Source: Nannocystis sp. RBIL2 | GTDB taxonomy: Bacteria > Myxococcota_A > Polyangia > Nannocystales > Nannocystaceae | Length of the DNA: 64,000 nucleotides | Direction: 5' to 3' | Assembly: GCF_026626745.1 (NCBI RefSeq) | Contig: NZ_JAPNJW010000001.1 | Coordinates: 1,518,001 to 1,582,000 of the forward strand | Part shown: in pieces, positions 34,118-43,956 of the stretch | Layout: the number at the start of each line of letters is the position of its first letter | Position numbering within the stretch: the first letter of the stretch is position 1 | Made by a program: the position numbers and the translations under genes | The notes under the pieces: generated by a model | Seen by the model: only the letters and a program-made list of their open reading frames with translations | The model's database searches: none | Told to the model about the DNA's origin: nothing

Positions 34118-35635
34118 TCAATCGCTGAGGCAGTCCCAGCCGTCGTCGATGCAAATGTCGTAATCACACTCGCCATCGTCCATCCACGGGCACGGATCGA
34201 GGGGGGGGGCGTCGTAGCCCTTGTTACCGACGATTTTGCGCTCGGCGGCGTCGATCGGGGCGGCCCAGGCTTCGGCGTCCGTCTGCAGCAACTCGGGATG
34301 GTAGACGACCGCGAGGCGGCCGCCGACCTTGGTGACCGCGGGGAGGTCGTCGAGGTCCGTCAGGCCGTTGTTGGTCCGGAGCTCGAAGTCACCCTCGATC
34401 GATGCGAGGCCGGCGAGTTCAGGGATCGCAGTGAGCGCGGGGTTGTGCTCGAGCACGAGTGAGCGGAGCGCGGTGGATCCGGCCAGGACCGAGACGGAGG
34501 TGAGCTGCTCATTGTTGCTGATCCGCACGTCTCCGGGCGCCGTGAGCGCAAGCAGCGGGCCCGCGTCGGTGAGCGAGGTGTTGTCGAGGATCAGCGCTCC
34601 CACGGACTCCAGGCTGTCGAGGCCGGTGATGTCGACGAGGTTCTTATTGTCGCCGAGCTCGAGCGCCTCGCGGACGACGGTGAGTTGCTCGAGGCCGGTC
34701 AGACTGGTGAGCGCGGCGTTGCCGGCAACGCTGAGGGCGGTCAGCTCGGAGACGCCGGCGAACGCGCTCATGTCGGCGATGCCGGTGCCATAGAGCCAGA
34801 TGTCGTGGTCGGGTCGCCAGTCGATGGCGAGGCCGTCGAGGCTCGTCAGGTCGGGCAGCAAGTACAGGCCGACCCGCGACTCGCCGCCGGGCTCGCCTAC
34901 CTGGGTGAGAGCCTCCAGGCCGTGCAGGCTGGTGATCGGGAGCCGACCGAAAAACACCCGAACGCCGGCGCGCTGCATCCCGCGCAGGCCGTTGAGGTCC
35001 GTGAGCTTGTCGCAGTCGCTGATAGACAGCGCCATGCCCACGCTCGTCACGTTGTGCAGACCCTCGAGGGAGGTGAGCTCAGGCAGCATCTCGATGCGGA
35101 GGTCGCGTGCGATGGTGGTGAGGCCGGCGAGCGGGGCGAGGTCGGTGACGCGGAGACACGAGAGGTTGACAGCGCGGACCTCCCGGAGAGACTCGAGGCC
35201 GGCGAACGACACCGGGCCGTTGTTCTGGCCGGCGTGGCAGTTGTTGCCGTAGATCGAGAGAGTACCGGTGATGCGGCGTAGGCTGGCGAGCGGGGTGAGG
35301 TCGAGGGGCTCGGAGCTGCTGATGCTCAGGTTGCCCTTCACGTCGGTGCAGCCCACGAAGGTGTCGACGTCGGCCTGGCTGTGGAGCCCGTTAGTGGGCA
35401 TGTCGTCACCCGGACCGGTGACGAGCACGTCCCACGGGCAGTCGATCGGGACCTCGTCGTCGGTCGTCGTGACCGTGTCGACGGGCTCTGTCGGTACCTC
35501 GTGGGTGGTCGCTACGCCACCGGTGATGGTAGCGCCGTCGGCGGTGGCTGTGCCGGACGGCTCACCGCTGTCCCCCGACGGCGGGCTGCAGGCCAGCGTG
35601 AGCGCGAGCGTGGATCCGAGACCAGAGCGTGACAT
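34118..35635 (-). CDS. Leucine-rich-repeat lipoprotein, paralogue 2
   Basis: The 505-aa protein begins MSRSGLGSTLALTLACSPP with a lipobox and a Thr/Gly spacer. It has the same LRR layout as the protein at 26854 (LTPLASLRRITGTLSIY, LEGLHNVTSVGMALSIS, LHGLEALTQVGEPGGES). It ends with the same motif (DPCPWMDDGECD... DGWDC). The shared tail may be a surface or binding element. The two copies are inverted relative to each other, about 6 kb apart. Confidence 0.85.
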   Translation of the reverse strand: MSRSGLGSTLALTLACSPPSGDSGEPSGTATADGATITGGVATTHEVPTEPVDTVTTTDDEVPIDCPWDVLVTGPGDDMPTNGLHSQADVDTFVGCTDVKGNLSISSSEPLDLTPLASLRRITGTLSIYGNNCHAGQNNGPVSFAGLESLREVRAVNLSCLRVTDLAPLAGLTTIARDLRIEMLPELTSLEGLHNVTSVGMALSISDCDKLTDLNGLRGMQRAGVRVFFGRLPITSLHGLEALTQVGEPGGESRVGLYLLPDLTSLDGLAIDWRPDHDIWLYGTGIADMSAFAGVSELTALSVAGNAALTSLTGLEQLTVVREALELGDNKNLVDITGLDSLESVGALILDNTSLTDAGPLLALTAPGDVRISNNEQLTSVSVLAGSTALRSLVLEHNPALTAIPELAGLASIEGDFELRTNNGLTDLDDLPAVTKVGGRLAVVYHPELLQTDAEAWAAPIDAAERKIVGNKGYDAPPLDPCPWMDDGECDYDICIDDGWDCLSD

Positions 35636-35747
35636 GAAGCTCGATGATAGCGCGAGGCCCCCCGCGTGCGGTCTTGATCTGGGTGGTTTTCGAGACGGAC
35701 TCTCGAATTCCGGCCCGCATGCGGGTTAGCGCCCCGCGCCCACGACT

Positions 35748-37631
35748 TCACTGGATCAGCTCGGGGTTGACCGAGGATCCCACATTGTTGGTCTCATCGG
35801 TCTCGGGCACGATATTGCTCGAGTCGATGATGACGCCGTTGTAGTACCACTCGGGCGCGAGGTTCGGGACCTTGCAGTCGAATTCGAACTCGGTGATCGT
35901 CAGAGCCGGCACCATGCCGACATTGACCGTACAGGCCTCCGCGTCCAGGAAGTTGATGTTCATGTCGAGCGAGTAGTACACGCTGACCGCGAACTGCGCC
36001 GGCGAGGCGGCGGTGCCCTTGTTGCGGATCTGAAGGTGATAGGGCACCGTTTCGCCCGGACTCAAATTGTTCGCGTCGTCCCAGAGCAGCTCGTACTCGA
36101 GGTCCACGTCGGGAGCGGTCACGGCGACCTTGCCGGCCGCGACCGCGGTGTTGTTGCCCTCGTCGGACTCGGTGATCTGATCCGCGCCGTCGGCGATCGC
36201 CCCGAGCCAGTAGCTCCCGCTCGCCACGGGAGGGACCGCGCACGCCGGCGAGAGCATGACCTGGGCGCCGGGCGCGAGCGCCCCCTGCGAGGTCGTCGAA
36301 CAGATGAGGTGGTCGTTCTTCGTCACCTGGGCGTCGGACGACAGGTAGAACGAGACCTCGAACACGGGCGATGGGTCGGTCCCTGCGTTGGTGACTGTCG
36401 CCGAGACCGTGACCTGCTGACCGGTGTCGACGCTCAGGTCCGACGCCGTGACGGCGCTCGGCTGCAGATCGACGTCCGGCGCGGTGATGGTGACGGGGGC
36501 CGGATCGGCGGCGACGTTGTTGTTCTCGTCGAGCTCCTCCTCGGCGTCCGCGGGATCGACGATCACACCGAAGTATCGCGCGCCCACGAGCTTGGGCACA
36601 TCACACGTGACCTCCTGCGCCTCCTGGGCCATGCCGGCGAGACCGTCGACGTCCTCGTAGGTACAGATCAGCGTGTCGGCGGTCGTGATCTCCGGATCTT
36701 CCGAATAGTACAACCCCACGCTGTACGCGGGCGCGTCGCCCGTTCCGAGGTTGGCGACGTCGAAGGTGAAGGTCGCCTCGGCCCCCTGGAGCACCTGATA
36801 CTCCGTCGCCAGCGCGTTCACGGGCGAGAGGTCGATGTCCACCGGCTTGGGGTTGTTCCAGACGACCAGCTGCTCGGCGTCGAACAGGGTGTTGTTGGCC
36901 TCGTTCGACTCCGCGATGATGTCGGTGAAATCGAGGGCCATGCCGATGAAGTACCCGCCGTCGTAGGCCGTTTCGGGGAGAACGAAGTACTCCTTCCACA
37001 GCGTGTCGCCCTCGGCCTCGACGGCGTAGGGATAGAGCCAGTCGAACAGGATGATATCGTCCTCGTCGCCGATGGTCTCGTTCTTCGAGAGCACCACGCG
37101 GATGTCGAACTGGAACTCGGTGTCCACCTTGCCCGCGTTGGCGACCGAGAAGTGCATCTCCGTGCCGTAGCCTGACTCCAAGACATGCTCGTCGACGTAG
37201 AAGTAGTCGACGTAGAGGTCGGGCTGCGGACCCGGGGGGCACGCCTCGCAGCTCCCGCCGCAATCGACGCCGGTCTCGTCGCCGTTCTTCTTGTTGTCGT
37301 CGCACGTCGGTGGGTCGGGCGGGTCGACCTCGCTGGTGGCGCTCGTCGGCTCGTCGGTCGTCACCGGCTGCGTCGTGCTCGTCGTGGTCGCGTCCGTCTC
37401 CGTGGGGCTCGGGCCCGTCTCCGTGGGGCTCGGGCCCGTCTCCGCCGAGCTCGTCTCCGTCGCCTCGGACGTCTCGGACGTGGACGAGGTGGTCGGCGAG
37501 TCCGAGGTCGGCGAGCCGGGGCCCGGCTCCGTCGCGGTCCAGTCACCGGTGGCCCCGACCGTCAAGAGCGGGTCGGTGTCGCCGCAACCCGCCATCAGCA
37601 ATCCCACGACATATAATTTGGATACTCGCAT
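35748..37631 (-). CDS. Lipoprotein with four CARDB-like repeats
   Basis: The 627-aa protein starts MRVSKLYVVGLLMAGC with a lipobox and a Thr/Ser/Pro spacer encoded by 24-bp tandem repeats (about 37415-37470). A cysteine motif, KNGDETGVDCGGSCEACPPG, precedes four units of the CARDB type. Each ends in an ExDExNN-like motif (AESNEANNT, EELDENNNV, TESDEGNNT, PETDETNNV). CARDB units are adhesion/scaffold beta-sandwich domains. A surface-adhesion role is inferred. Confidence 0.85.
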   Translation of the reverse strand: MRVSKLYVVGLLMAGCGDTDPLLTVGATGDWTATEPGPGSPTSDSPTTSSTSETSEATETSSAETGPSPTETGPSPTETDATTTSTTQPVTTDEPTSATSEVDPPDPPTCDDNKKNGDETGVDCGGSCEACPPGPQPDLYVDYFYVDEHVLESGYGTEMHFSVANAGKVDTEFQFDIRVVLSKNETIGDEDDIILFDWLYPYAVEAEGDTLWKEYFVLPETAYDGGYFIGMALDFTDIIAESNEANNTLFDAEQLVVWNNPKPVDIDLSPVNALATEYQVLQGAEATFTFDVANLGTGDAPAYSVGLYYSEDPEITTADTLICTYEDVDGLAGMAQEAQEVTCDVPKLVGARYFGVIVDPADAEEELDENNNVAADPAPVTITAPDVDLQPSAVTASDLSVDTGQQVTVSATVTNAGTDPSPVFEVSFYLSSDAQVTKNDHLICSTTSQGALAPGAQVMLSPACAVPPVASGSYWLGAIADGADQITESDEGNNTAVAAGKVAVTAPDVDLEYELLWDDANNLSPGETVPYHLQIRNKGTAASPAQFAVSVYYSLDMNINFLDAEACTVNVGMVPALTITEFEFDCKVPNLAPEWYYNGVIIDSSNIVPETDETNNVGSSVNPELIQ

Positions 37632-37795
37632 TCGTGATTTCCTTTACTCCGAGGCTTACGAACCCCGCGGCAGGGTAGACGCTTTCCCGCGCCGCGTCGA
37701 GACGCCTCGGCTCGGGCGGCGGGATCCCGGCGGCCCAGAACAGCGCGGCGACGAGGTCCCGGCCGAGGGCGTGCAACGCGGGGTCGGTCGTAGCT

Positions 37796-39493
37796 TCATG
37801 GCGCGCAGCGGAGCATCGCCACGATGTCGCCGCCGCCCTGCTGCGGTCCGGCGATCTCTCCCAGAGTGTCGCCGGCGATCACGAACCTCCCACTGCTCGT
37901 CCGCGCGAGCGAGGCGTTCTCTTCGGACTGTTCGGTCCCGAATTGCTGGGTCCACTGTTTCGCGCCGGCGCCAGTGTACTTGACGAGGAAGAAGTCGGCG
38001 TCCCCCACAGCCATGTTGCCGTCGAGGCCCGTCTCGGCGCGGCCGGCCACGTAGATGTCGTCGGCACCGACGAGCACCACGCTGCTCGCCCAGTCGAGGT
38101 GCGTCCCCCCGATCTGGCGGATCCACTGCTTGGCGCCGCTGGCGTCGTACTTCACGACGAAGCCGTCGAGCTGGCCGCCGAAGACGTTGCCGTCCAGGCT
38201 CCCGCTGCTCGAACCGACGACGACGATGCTGCCCTGATCATCGATCGCCGCGGCATTGGCGGAGTCCGACCACTGCGCGCCGAACTGGCGGCTCCACTGC
38301 TTGTTGCCGGCTGCGTCGAGCTTGAGTACGAGGGCGTCCCCCTGGCCGGCCGAGGGGTTGCCGTCGAAGCTGCCCGCCGTGGTACCCGCGACCACGATGG
38401 CCCCGTTCGGCCCGGTCGCCACGCCCCAGGCGGAGTCGTATTTGGAGGTGCCGAACTGCTTCGTCCACAGCTTGACGCCCTGCGGATCGAACTTGGCGAC
38501 AAAAATGTCCTCGATGCCAGCCGCGACGTTGCCGTCGAGGTTGCCGAGGGTGAGGCCCACCACGACCGCGTTGCTCGCGTCGTCGACGGCGACACCCAGC
38601 GCCCGGTCGTCGGGGTTCGTGCCGAACTGGCGGCTCCACAGCTTGGCGCCATCGGGTGCGTACTTGATGACGAACGCGTCGGCATTGCCGATGTGGACGT
38701 TGCCCGCGAGGCCGCCGTGGGTGGTGCCGGCGACGAACGCGTTCCCGGCCGCATCGACGGCGACCGCCAGGCCGAGGTCGATCTCGCCGCTGTCGAGCAC
38801 GTCGGCCCACAGCTCCGTACCGGCGACGTCGACCTTCTTGACGCTCAGGTCGGACCCCAGGCTGCCGACGACGATCACGTCGTCGTCGCCGTCGACGGCC
38901 ACCCCGCGGCCCTGGTCGGTGTTCGCGCTGCCCCATTGCCGCGCCCACGACGGACACGGCGCGGTGCATTGATTCGCCTGGCACTCTCCGCTCTCGCAGT
39001 CGACGTCGTCGAAGCATCCGCGCCCGAGGCCGCACGGCGCACAATCGCCGCCGCAGTCGACCGCGCTCTCGCCCCCGTTCTGCAGCCCGTCGTCGCACGC
39101 GGGCGCCTTGCATTGCGCCGTGCAGGCGTCGGTGTCGTCGTCGTTGCCGTCGTCGCATGCCTCGCCGTCGTCGAGCACGCCGTCACCGCAGCTCGGCGGC
39201 GGCGAGGTCATGCTCGTCGCCGTCGTCTCCGACGTCAGCGCCTCGGTGGTCGTGAAACTGGTCGTCTCGCCGGTCGTCGTCGGGCCCGTCGTCGTCGGGC
39301 CCGTCGCGGTCGATTCGCCGGTCGTCTCGGTCGTCGGCTCGGTCGAACTCGCGGTCGTCGCGGTCGTCGGCCCCCCGCCCGTGTCGGGCGAGCCGGTCGC
39401 GCTGGTGGGCAGCAGCGGACCCGCGTCGTCGCCGCAACCTGCCGAGAATGTCCACGCACTCATGAGATAAAGCCAGCGGCTCCGACGATTCAT
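37796..39493 (-). CDS. SBBP-repeat beta-propeller lipoprotein
   Basis: The ATG at 39493 gives MNRRSRWLYLMSAWTFSAGC with a lipobox and a long Thr/Ser spacer. A Cys-rich block follows (CGDGVLDDGEACDDGNDDDT, then CDDGLQNGGESAVDCGGDCA). The C-terminal 400 residues contain seven-fold SBBP-like repeats with the pattern xxWSRQFGTNPDDRALGVAV, one unit per about 58 residues. The 565-aa product should form a surface beta-propeller. It follows the CARDB gene's start by 164 bp on the same strand. Confidence 0.87.
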   Translation of the reverse strand: MNRRSRWLYLMSAWTFSAGCGDDAGPLLPTSATGSPDTGGGPTTATTASSTEPTTETTGESTATGPTTTGPTTTGETTSFTTTEALTSETTATSMTSPPPSCGDGVLDDGEACDDGNDDDTDACTAQCKAPACDDGLQNGGESAVDCGGDCAPCGLGRGCFDDVDCESGECQANQCTAPCPSWARQWGSANTDQGRGVAVDGDDDVIVVGSLGSDLSVKKVDVAGTELWADVLDSGEIDLGLAVAVDAAGNAFVAGTTHGGLAGNVHIGNADAFVIKYAPDGAKLWSRQFGTNPDDRALGVAVDDASNAVVVGLTLGNLDGNVAAGIEDIFVAKFDPQGVKLWTKQFGTSKYDSAWGVATGPNGAIVVAGTTAGSFDGNPSAGQGDALVLKLDAAGNKQWSRQFGAQWSDSANAAAIDDQGSIVVVGSSSGSLDGNVFGGQLDGFVVKYDASGAKQWIRQIGGTHLDWASSVVLVGADDIYVAGRAETGLDGNMAVGDADFFLVKYTGAGAKQWTQQFGTEQSEENASLARTSSGRFVIAGDTLGEIAGPQQGGGDIVAMLRCAP

Positions 39494-39873
39494 GATCCGG
39501 TCCTTCGAGCGAGCGTGGCCAGGATAACCCATCGCCGCGCGCCTGGGACGGGCCATGATCGACGAAGCGGACGACGAGCCCCGCGACCGAGGTCCGTGCG
39601 GGCCCGCGGACCATCAGGCGGGTGGGGTGGCGACGCCGTGACGGTGCTCCTCAACCCGGGGCGACTGCGCCTTCGGGTCCACCACGTATCTCACGGACGG
39701 CGGCCCCGGAACGCCGTGCCCGGCGACTCCGGCGGGCTCGACCTGGTCTCCCTCGAATTCACCGCCGTCGTGATGATGCGCGGGCCTGGGCAGCGTCACC
39801 GTCAGTGCGACAGGAGGTTCGTGTTACCGCTCGTGGGTTTGGCGCCGGGAGAGGCGTGTGCGACACTCCGGCC
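39494..39873. other. Spacer without a convincing gene
   Basis: Only short, low-quality frames occur on both strands. It should contain the two divergent promoters for the genes starting at 39493 and 39874. No clear -35/-10 pair stands out. Confidence 0.45.
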
Positions 39874-40314
39874 ATGGCGCCCTCGCTCCGCCACCTCATC
39901 ACCGTGTTCGCGCTCGCCTTCGCGTGCGACTCCGGCTACGACCTCGACACCACGATCACCGTCCCCTCGGACATCGCGGCGAACTACAGCGTCGCGAACC
40001 AGGGCCTGCTGCTCGTGCGTTATACCGTGGATACCGTCGCCCCGCCGACGCTCCGCGAAGTCGCCGTGCTATGCGGCGAGGCCGGCGACTTCACCACCCG
40101 CGACGTCGGCGACGGCACCGTCATGGAGACGCAGGTCACCGCGTGGATCGAGCCGGTCACCGGCCGCACCTGCGGCCCGATCAGCCCCAACGTGCTCGAG
40201 GACAGCGACTTCCAGAACGACGACGACGAGCCGCAGGCGAGCGCGACGGCCGAGGCCGAGGCGGGCTGCGGCGGCCACGAGGCCTCCATCGCGCTCACGC
40301 TGTCCGCGCCGTAA
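39874..40314 (+). CDS. Small lipoprotein
   Basis: The 146-aa product begins MAPSLRHLITVFALAFAC with a lipobox. The mature domain is acidic and beta-rich with four further cysteines (AVLCGEAG, GRTCGPIS, AGCGGHE). No family is recognised. After its stop, 40315-40602 has one protein-like but unbounded frame (ALGQRNLGPLLVDGKLPKPV) that I could not define as a gene. Confidence 0.7.
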   Translation: MAPSLRHLITVFALAFACDSGYDLDTTITVPSDIAANYSVANQGLLLVRYTVDTVAPPTLREVAVLCGEAGDFTTRDVGDGTVMETQVTAWIEPVTGRTCGPISPNVLEDSDFQNDDDEPQASATAEAEAGCGGHEASIALTLSAP

Positions 40315-40602
40315 CGTGCGGTCGAGGCGAAATCGCTCGTTCCACCCACATGCCGGCCGAGCGCATCCGCTGCTCGAGGCGTGGATGGATGTCGCGTTCG
40401 CCCCCTCGGCCGCCTCGACGCGGGCGACGCGCAATGCGGCGTCACCCTCGCGCGCGCCCTCGGCCAGCGCAACCTCGGCCCGCTGCTCGTCGACGGCAAG
40501 CTGCCGAAGCCGGTGTGGTTCCCGGGCTCGCGCCCGCCTGCCGGCACGCGCGTGCGCTTCGGTCGCGTCGCCGCCCCCGCGCCGCGGCGTGAATCACGAC
40601 GC

Positions 40603-41985
40603 TCACTCGTCGAGGCCGGGGTCGACCTGCAAGCCGATCGACGTCGGTTCGCTCGGGTGGGCGCCGAACGCCTCGGTGCGCAACAGGAACCGCTCCGGCG
40701 CCATCTGCGTCAGCGCCTCCTCGCACTTCTGTGTATATTCCGTGAGCACGCCAGTCGCGGCGGCCACCTCGAGGCAGCGCTCGTAGCCCGCGATCGCGCG
40801 TTCGTACAGCGGCTCCGCGTACGCGCGGGCCAGATCGCAGTAAGCCGCGACGTCGGCGGGGTGCGTCAGCCCCTCGGGCAACTCGCCGGCGTACGCCACG
40901 TCGGCGCGGTAGTCCGACACCTGGGCGATCCGTGCCAGCGCCGCGATCACCCATTTGCCGCTGCGTTCGTCGGCGACGATTTCGCCGTAGCGTCGCTCGA
41001 GCTCGCCGGCGGCTCTATCGATGCGCTCGAAGTATTCATTCATACCGCGGATCGATCGCGCGCGCACGCGCAGCTGCTCGAAGTACCAGCGCCGCTTGGG
41101 CACGCCCGCCGGCGGCTCGGCGAACGCGAACTTCAGACCCCGCGGGCGATCGGTCGCCAGCAGTTCTTCGAATCGCGCGTCGATGGCGTACATCGCCGAC
41201 ATCACGACCGCGTCGTCGACGGCAGCCCGGTCGGGCCCGGCAATGTCGATACTGTCCTCCGCGAGCGCCGCCGCGAATCGACGCTGCGCCGCGTCCGCGT
41301 CCCGGCGCTCGCGCAGATGCACCCCGCGGACGACCGGTCGGTACCTGTCGACGCAACGCGGCGGAGGAGGCGGGCGCGGCGGCGACGGCTTCCGCTTGAA
41401 CCCCGGCCTCAGCGGTCGGACATAGTCGCAATCGGCGCAAGCGCTCCAGTTGAAGCGGCGGGATATCGACAGGCATAGATCGAGCTCGAACCCCGCCGTG
41501 CACGCGTCGCGCCACTGCATCTGGCCCAGTTGCGCCGCGAGGACGGCGCGCTCGCCGGGCGCGAGCGCGCCACCATATCGCCCGAGCAATTGCTGCATCA
41601 GCGGCTCGCGCTCCCCGTAGGGAGCGACCTCGATACGCGCGCGCAGCAGCCCCGCGCGGGCCGCAGCGCCGCGCCTATGCAACGCATCGAGGCGCTCGCG
41701 GGCCGCCCGGGCCAGTTCGTCCTGCCCGAGACCGCTGCGCAGCATGTGCGCCGTGGCGAGCATCGCCGGCGTCTCGCCGTCGTCCGGAAAGCGCGCCGCG
41801 TACTGCTCGGCCAGTCCCGCGGCCGCCTCGAACCGCGCGACCGCCATCGCGCCGCGCACCTGCTCCGCGAGCGCCCGCCTCTCCTCGGGCACGGGCGCCG
41901 CCCCGAGCGAGACCACCGCGCAGACGAGCACCAGCGCGAGCTCTGCGTATCGAGGTCTACCGGTCATTCCTGCTCGCATGGTCAT
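40603..41985 (-). CDS. Exported TPR-like helical protein
   Basis: The 460-aa protein has an N-terminal signal (YAELALVLVCAVVSLGA) and alpha-helical repeats of TPR character (MAVARFEAAAGLAEQYAARF, DDGETPAMLATAHMLRSGLG). A Pro-rich linker (PSPPRPPPPPRC) lies near residues 195-210. The C-terminal half (ARAYAEPLYERAIAGYERCL) is also helical. Cysteines suggest a periplasmic location. Starts at 41985, 41979 and 41967 are all possible. It lies 15 bp after the ExbD-like lipoprotein gene and is probably in its operon. Confidence 0.72.
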   Translation of the reverse strand: MTMRAGMTGRPRYAELALVLVCAVVSLGAAPVPEERRALAEQVRGAMAVARFEAAAGLAEQYAARFPDDGETPAMLATAHMLRSGLGQDELARAARERLDALHRRGAAARAGLLRARIEVAPYGEREPLMQQLLGRYGGALAPGERAVLAAQLGQMQWRDACTAGFELDLCLSISRRFNWSACADCDYVRPLRPGFKRKPSPPRPPPPPRCVDRYRPVVRGVHLRERRDADAAQRRFAAALAEDSIDIAGPDRAAVDDAVVMSAMYAIDARFEELLATDRPRGLKFAFAEPPAGVPKRRWYFEQLRVRARSIRGMNEYFERIDRAAGELERRYGEIVADERSGKWVIAALARIAQVSDYRADVAYAGELPEGLTHPADVAAYCDLARAYAEPLYERAIAGYERCLEVAAATGVLTEYTQKCEEALTQMAPERFLLRTEAFGAHPSEPTSIGLQVDPGLDE

Positions 41986-42000
41986 CCACGAAGAACGGCG

Positions 42001-43236
42001 CTACTCGAGCGGCGGCTCCTGATCGAGGATCGGCCGCGACAGCAGACACCCCTTCGCGTCGTCGCGCGGACAATCGGCGCCGCGGAGCGCGTCGATCACG
42101 GCGATCACGTCGTCGACGCGAGTCGTCCGGGTCATTCGCACGTGAACGAAACCCTGGAGGTGCGGTGCGGCCTCGCTCGCCCGCGCCGCGAACTCGCGCA
42201 GCGCCGCGCCCGCGTCGACCGTCAGCCGCTTCGTCTCTCCCGCACGCAAGCTCACCGAGACCGCCGATCCGTCGATCGTCACGACCGGCAGCGCGGCCAG
42301 CTCGTTCGGCATGCGCGCCGCCGGCGGCACGAACACCGGAATTTCGACGAGGCCGTACCGCCCCTGACCGACCAGCGCGAGCTTGTCGGCGCCCTCGCGG
42401 GCCATCGTGTGCAGCGCGTCGAGCACGACCCCGAACGCGAGCCCGCGATCCGGCGCGAGCACGAGCCGCTCGTCGAAACGCTCTTGGGGCTGCCACGCCG
42501 CCACCGCCGCCGCGAGCGACGCGATCCGGCGCCCCTCGACGTCCGCCGCGATCGGCTTTCCCTCCCACAGCAGCCCCGTCGGGCTCAGCAGCAACCGCGG
42601 CGGCGAGTCGCGCGGACCGTCACGTTCGACCGACACGGGCGCCGCCTCGACGCCCGCGACGTGTAGCAGCCGCACGCACGCGTCGGAGTCGGGCATCGCC
42701 GAACAGCGACGCGCGGCCACCGGCAGCGGCGCGACGCTCGTCATCAGCGCCCGTCCGAGCCGGCGCAGCAGCGCCCTGTCGACTCCGTCGCGCCCCAATG
42801 TCGCCGTCATGAACAGCACGTCGATGTCCTCCTCGAGCAGCTCCTCGCCCTCGTCGAGCAGGCCGAGCCGCGCGAACCCGCACCTGTCGAACACGATCCG
42901 CGGCCGTCGCTCCGCCGGCGCCGTGGTCACGTCGCGCACCCACCCGTCCGGATCGGCGCACACCCGCCACCTGGCCTCGGGGAGCCCGTCGTAGACCGCC
43001 AGCGACTCGACGCGCTCTCTGACGTACACGTGCCGCAACGCCAGCACGAGCCCCGGATGGACCCGCGGACACGCGACCCCGATCCCCGCGATCGCCCGCA
43101 CCTCCGCGCCGGCGCTCGCCGCCTCGCGCTCGAGCGTCTCCGCGATCCCCTCGAGCGCCGCCTGCTCGCACAACGGCGCCCCGCTCCCGGTGCAACCGGC
43201 GACGAGCGCGACCGCGAGCGCGAGGAAGCGGATCAC
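42001..43236 (-). CDS. Lipoprotein with an ExbD/TolR-like domain
   Basis: A GTG start at 43236 gives VIRFLALAVALVAGCTGSG, a lipoprotein signal. In the 411-aa product, residues about 195-310 (LLLSPTGLLWEGKPIAADVE, then LVLAPDRGLAFGVVLDALHT and LALVGQ) follow the ExbD/TolR periplasmic pattern. The N-terminal membrane helix with its aspartate is replaced by a lipid anchor, so it cannot act as a normal proton-channel subunit. No ExbB partner is nearby. The function is inferred only from fold similarity. Confidence 0.65.
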   Translation of the reverse strand: MIRFLALAVALVAGCTGSGAPLCEQAALEGIAETLEREAASAGAEVRAIAGIGVACPRVHPGLVLALRHVYVRERVESLAVYDGLPEARWRVCADPDGWVRDVTTAPAERRPRIVFDRCGFARLGLLDEGEELLEEDIDVLFMTATLGRDGVDRALLRRLGRALMTSVAPLPVAARRCSAMPDSDACVRLLHVAGVEAAPVSVERDGPRDSPPRLLLSPTGLLWEGKPIAADVEGRRIASLAAAVAAWQPQERFDERLVLAPDRGLAFGVVLDALHTMAREGADKLALVGQGRYGLVEIPVFVPPAARMPNELAALPVVTIDGSAVSVSLRAGETKRLTVDAGAALREFAARASEAAPHLQGFVHVRMTRTTRVDDVIAVIDALRGADCPRDDAKGCLLSRPILDQEPPLE

Positions 43237-43415
43237 CGCTCCATCGTGACCCGCCCGCGCACCCGGGTCCAGTCCTTCCGCACGACCGCACCACATGTCC
43301 CAAAGGCCATCCATCCCGGTCGTCCGCGTCTTCAAGACGCACCTTGCGCCGAGCGTAGCCGAGCGCGGGGGTGCGCGCAGCGGTCGAATGCGCGAAACTC
43401 TGGGCCGGAGGTCCG

Positions 43416-43769
43416 ATGACTCTCATCACTCACGCGTACGTGCCCGGGCCCGTCGGGTCGATGCGAGAGCTGGCCGCGGAGCCGCCGCGTAACCACCTCG
43501 CGGGGCCCGAGCGCTGGCGCTCGAAGGTGTACGGCTCGGACACCGCGCGGGCGCTGGGGCTGACGCTGCTGCCGACGCTGATCTCGCAGGACATCTATGC
43601 CGAGGGCGAGGAACTCGACGTGCTCGAGCGCGAGGTCGAGGTGCTGCTCGGCAACACCGGGCGATGGCCGGCGATCGGGCTCGACGAGTTGCGCTTCCGC
43701 CTGCTCAACATCCTCGAGGCGATCCGCCTGGCGCGGACCGACGCGCACGGCGGAGTTTACATTGGTTGA
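43416..43769 (+). CDS. Hypothetical protein
   Basis: The 117-aa product starts MTLITHAYVPGPVGSMRELA from an ATG with CCGGAGG about 6 nt upstream. It is mixed alpha/beta, soluble and acidic, with no recognised family. The tail (LNILEAIRLARTDAHGGVYI) looks complete. Confidence 0.6.
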   Translation: MTLITHAYVPGPVGSMRELAAEPPRNHLAGPERWRSKVYGSDTARALGLTLLPTLISQDIYAEGEELDVLEREVEVLLGNTGRWPAIGLDELRFRLLNILEAIRLARTDAHGGVYIG

Positions 43770-43815
43770 TCCGACCCCAGCGGCGGCTGCTGGCGGCGAG
43801 GGTCCGCGGCCTACC

Positions 43816-43956
43816 ACCGAAGCCGACGTGCCGGGCCTCGACGCCGGCAAGTTCACCGAGATCGCCGAGCCGACCAAGAATGCGTGCCCGGTATCGAAGG
43901 CGCTGGCCGGCGTCCGCACGATCGCGCTCAAGGCGTCGCTGCGCCCGCAGCAATGA
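43816..43956 (+). pseudogene. OsmC/Ohr-family C-terminal fragment
   Basis: The frame ends EADVPGLDAGKFTEIAEPTK, then NACPVSKALAGVRTIALKASLRPQQ and TGA. The CPVSKAL block with its redox cysteine is the hallmark C-terminus of OsmC-type peroxidases. The N-terminal half is missing, and the sequence upstream belongs to the preceding gene in another frame. It is a remnant. Confidence 0.6.
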
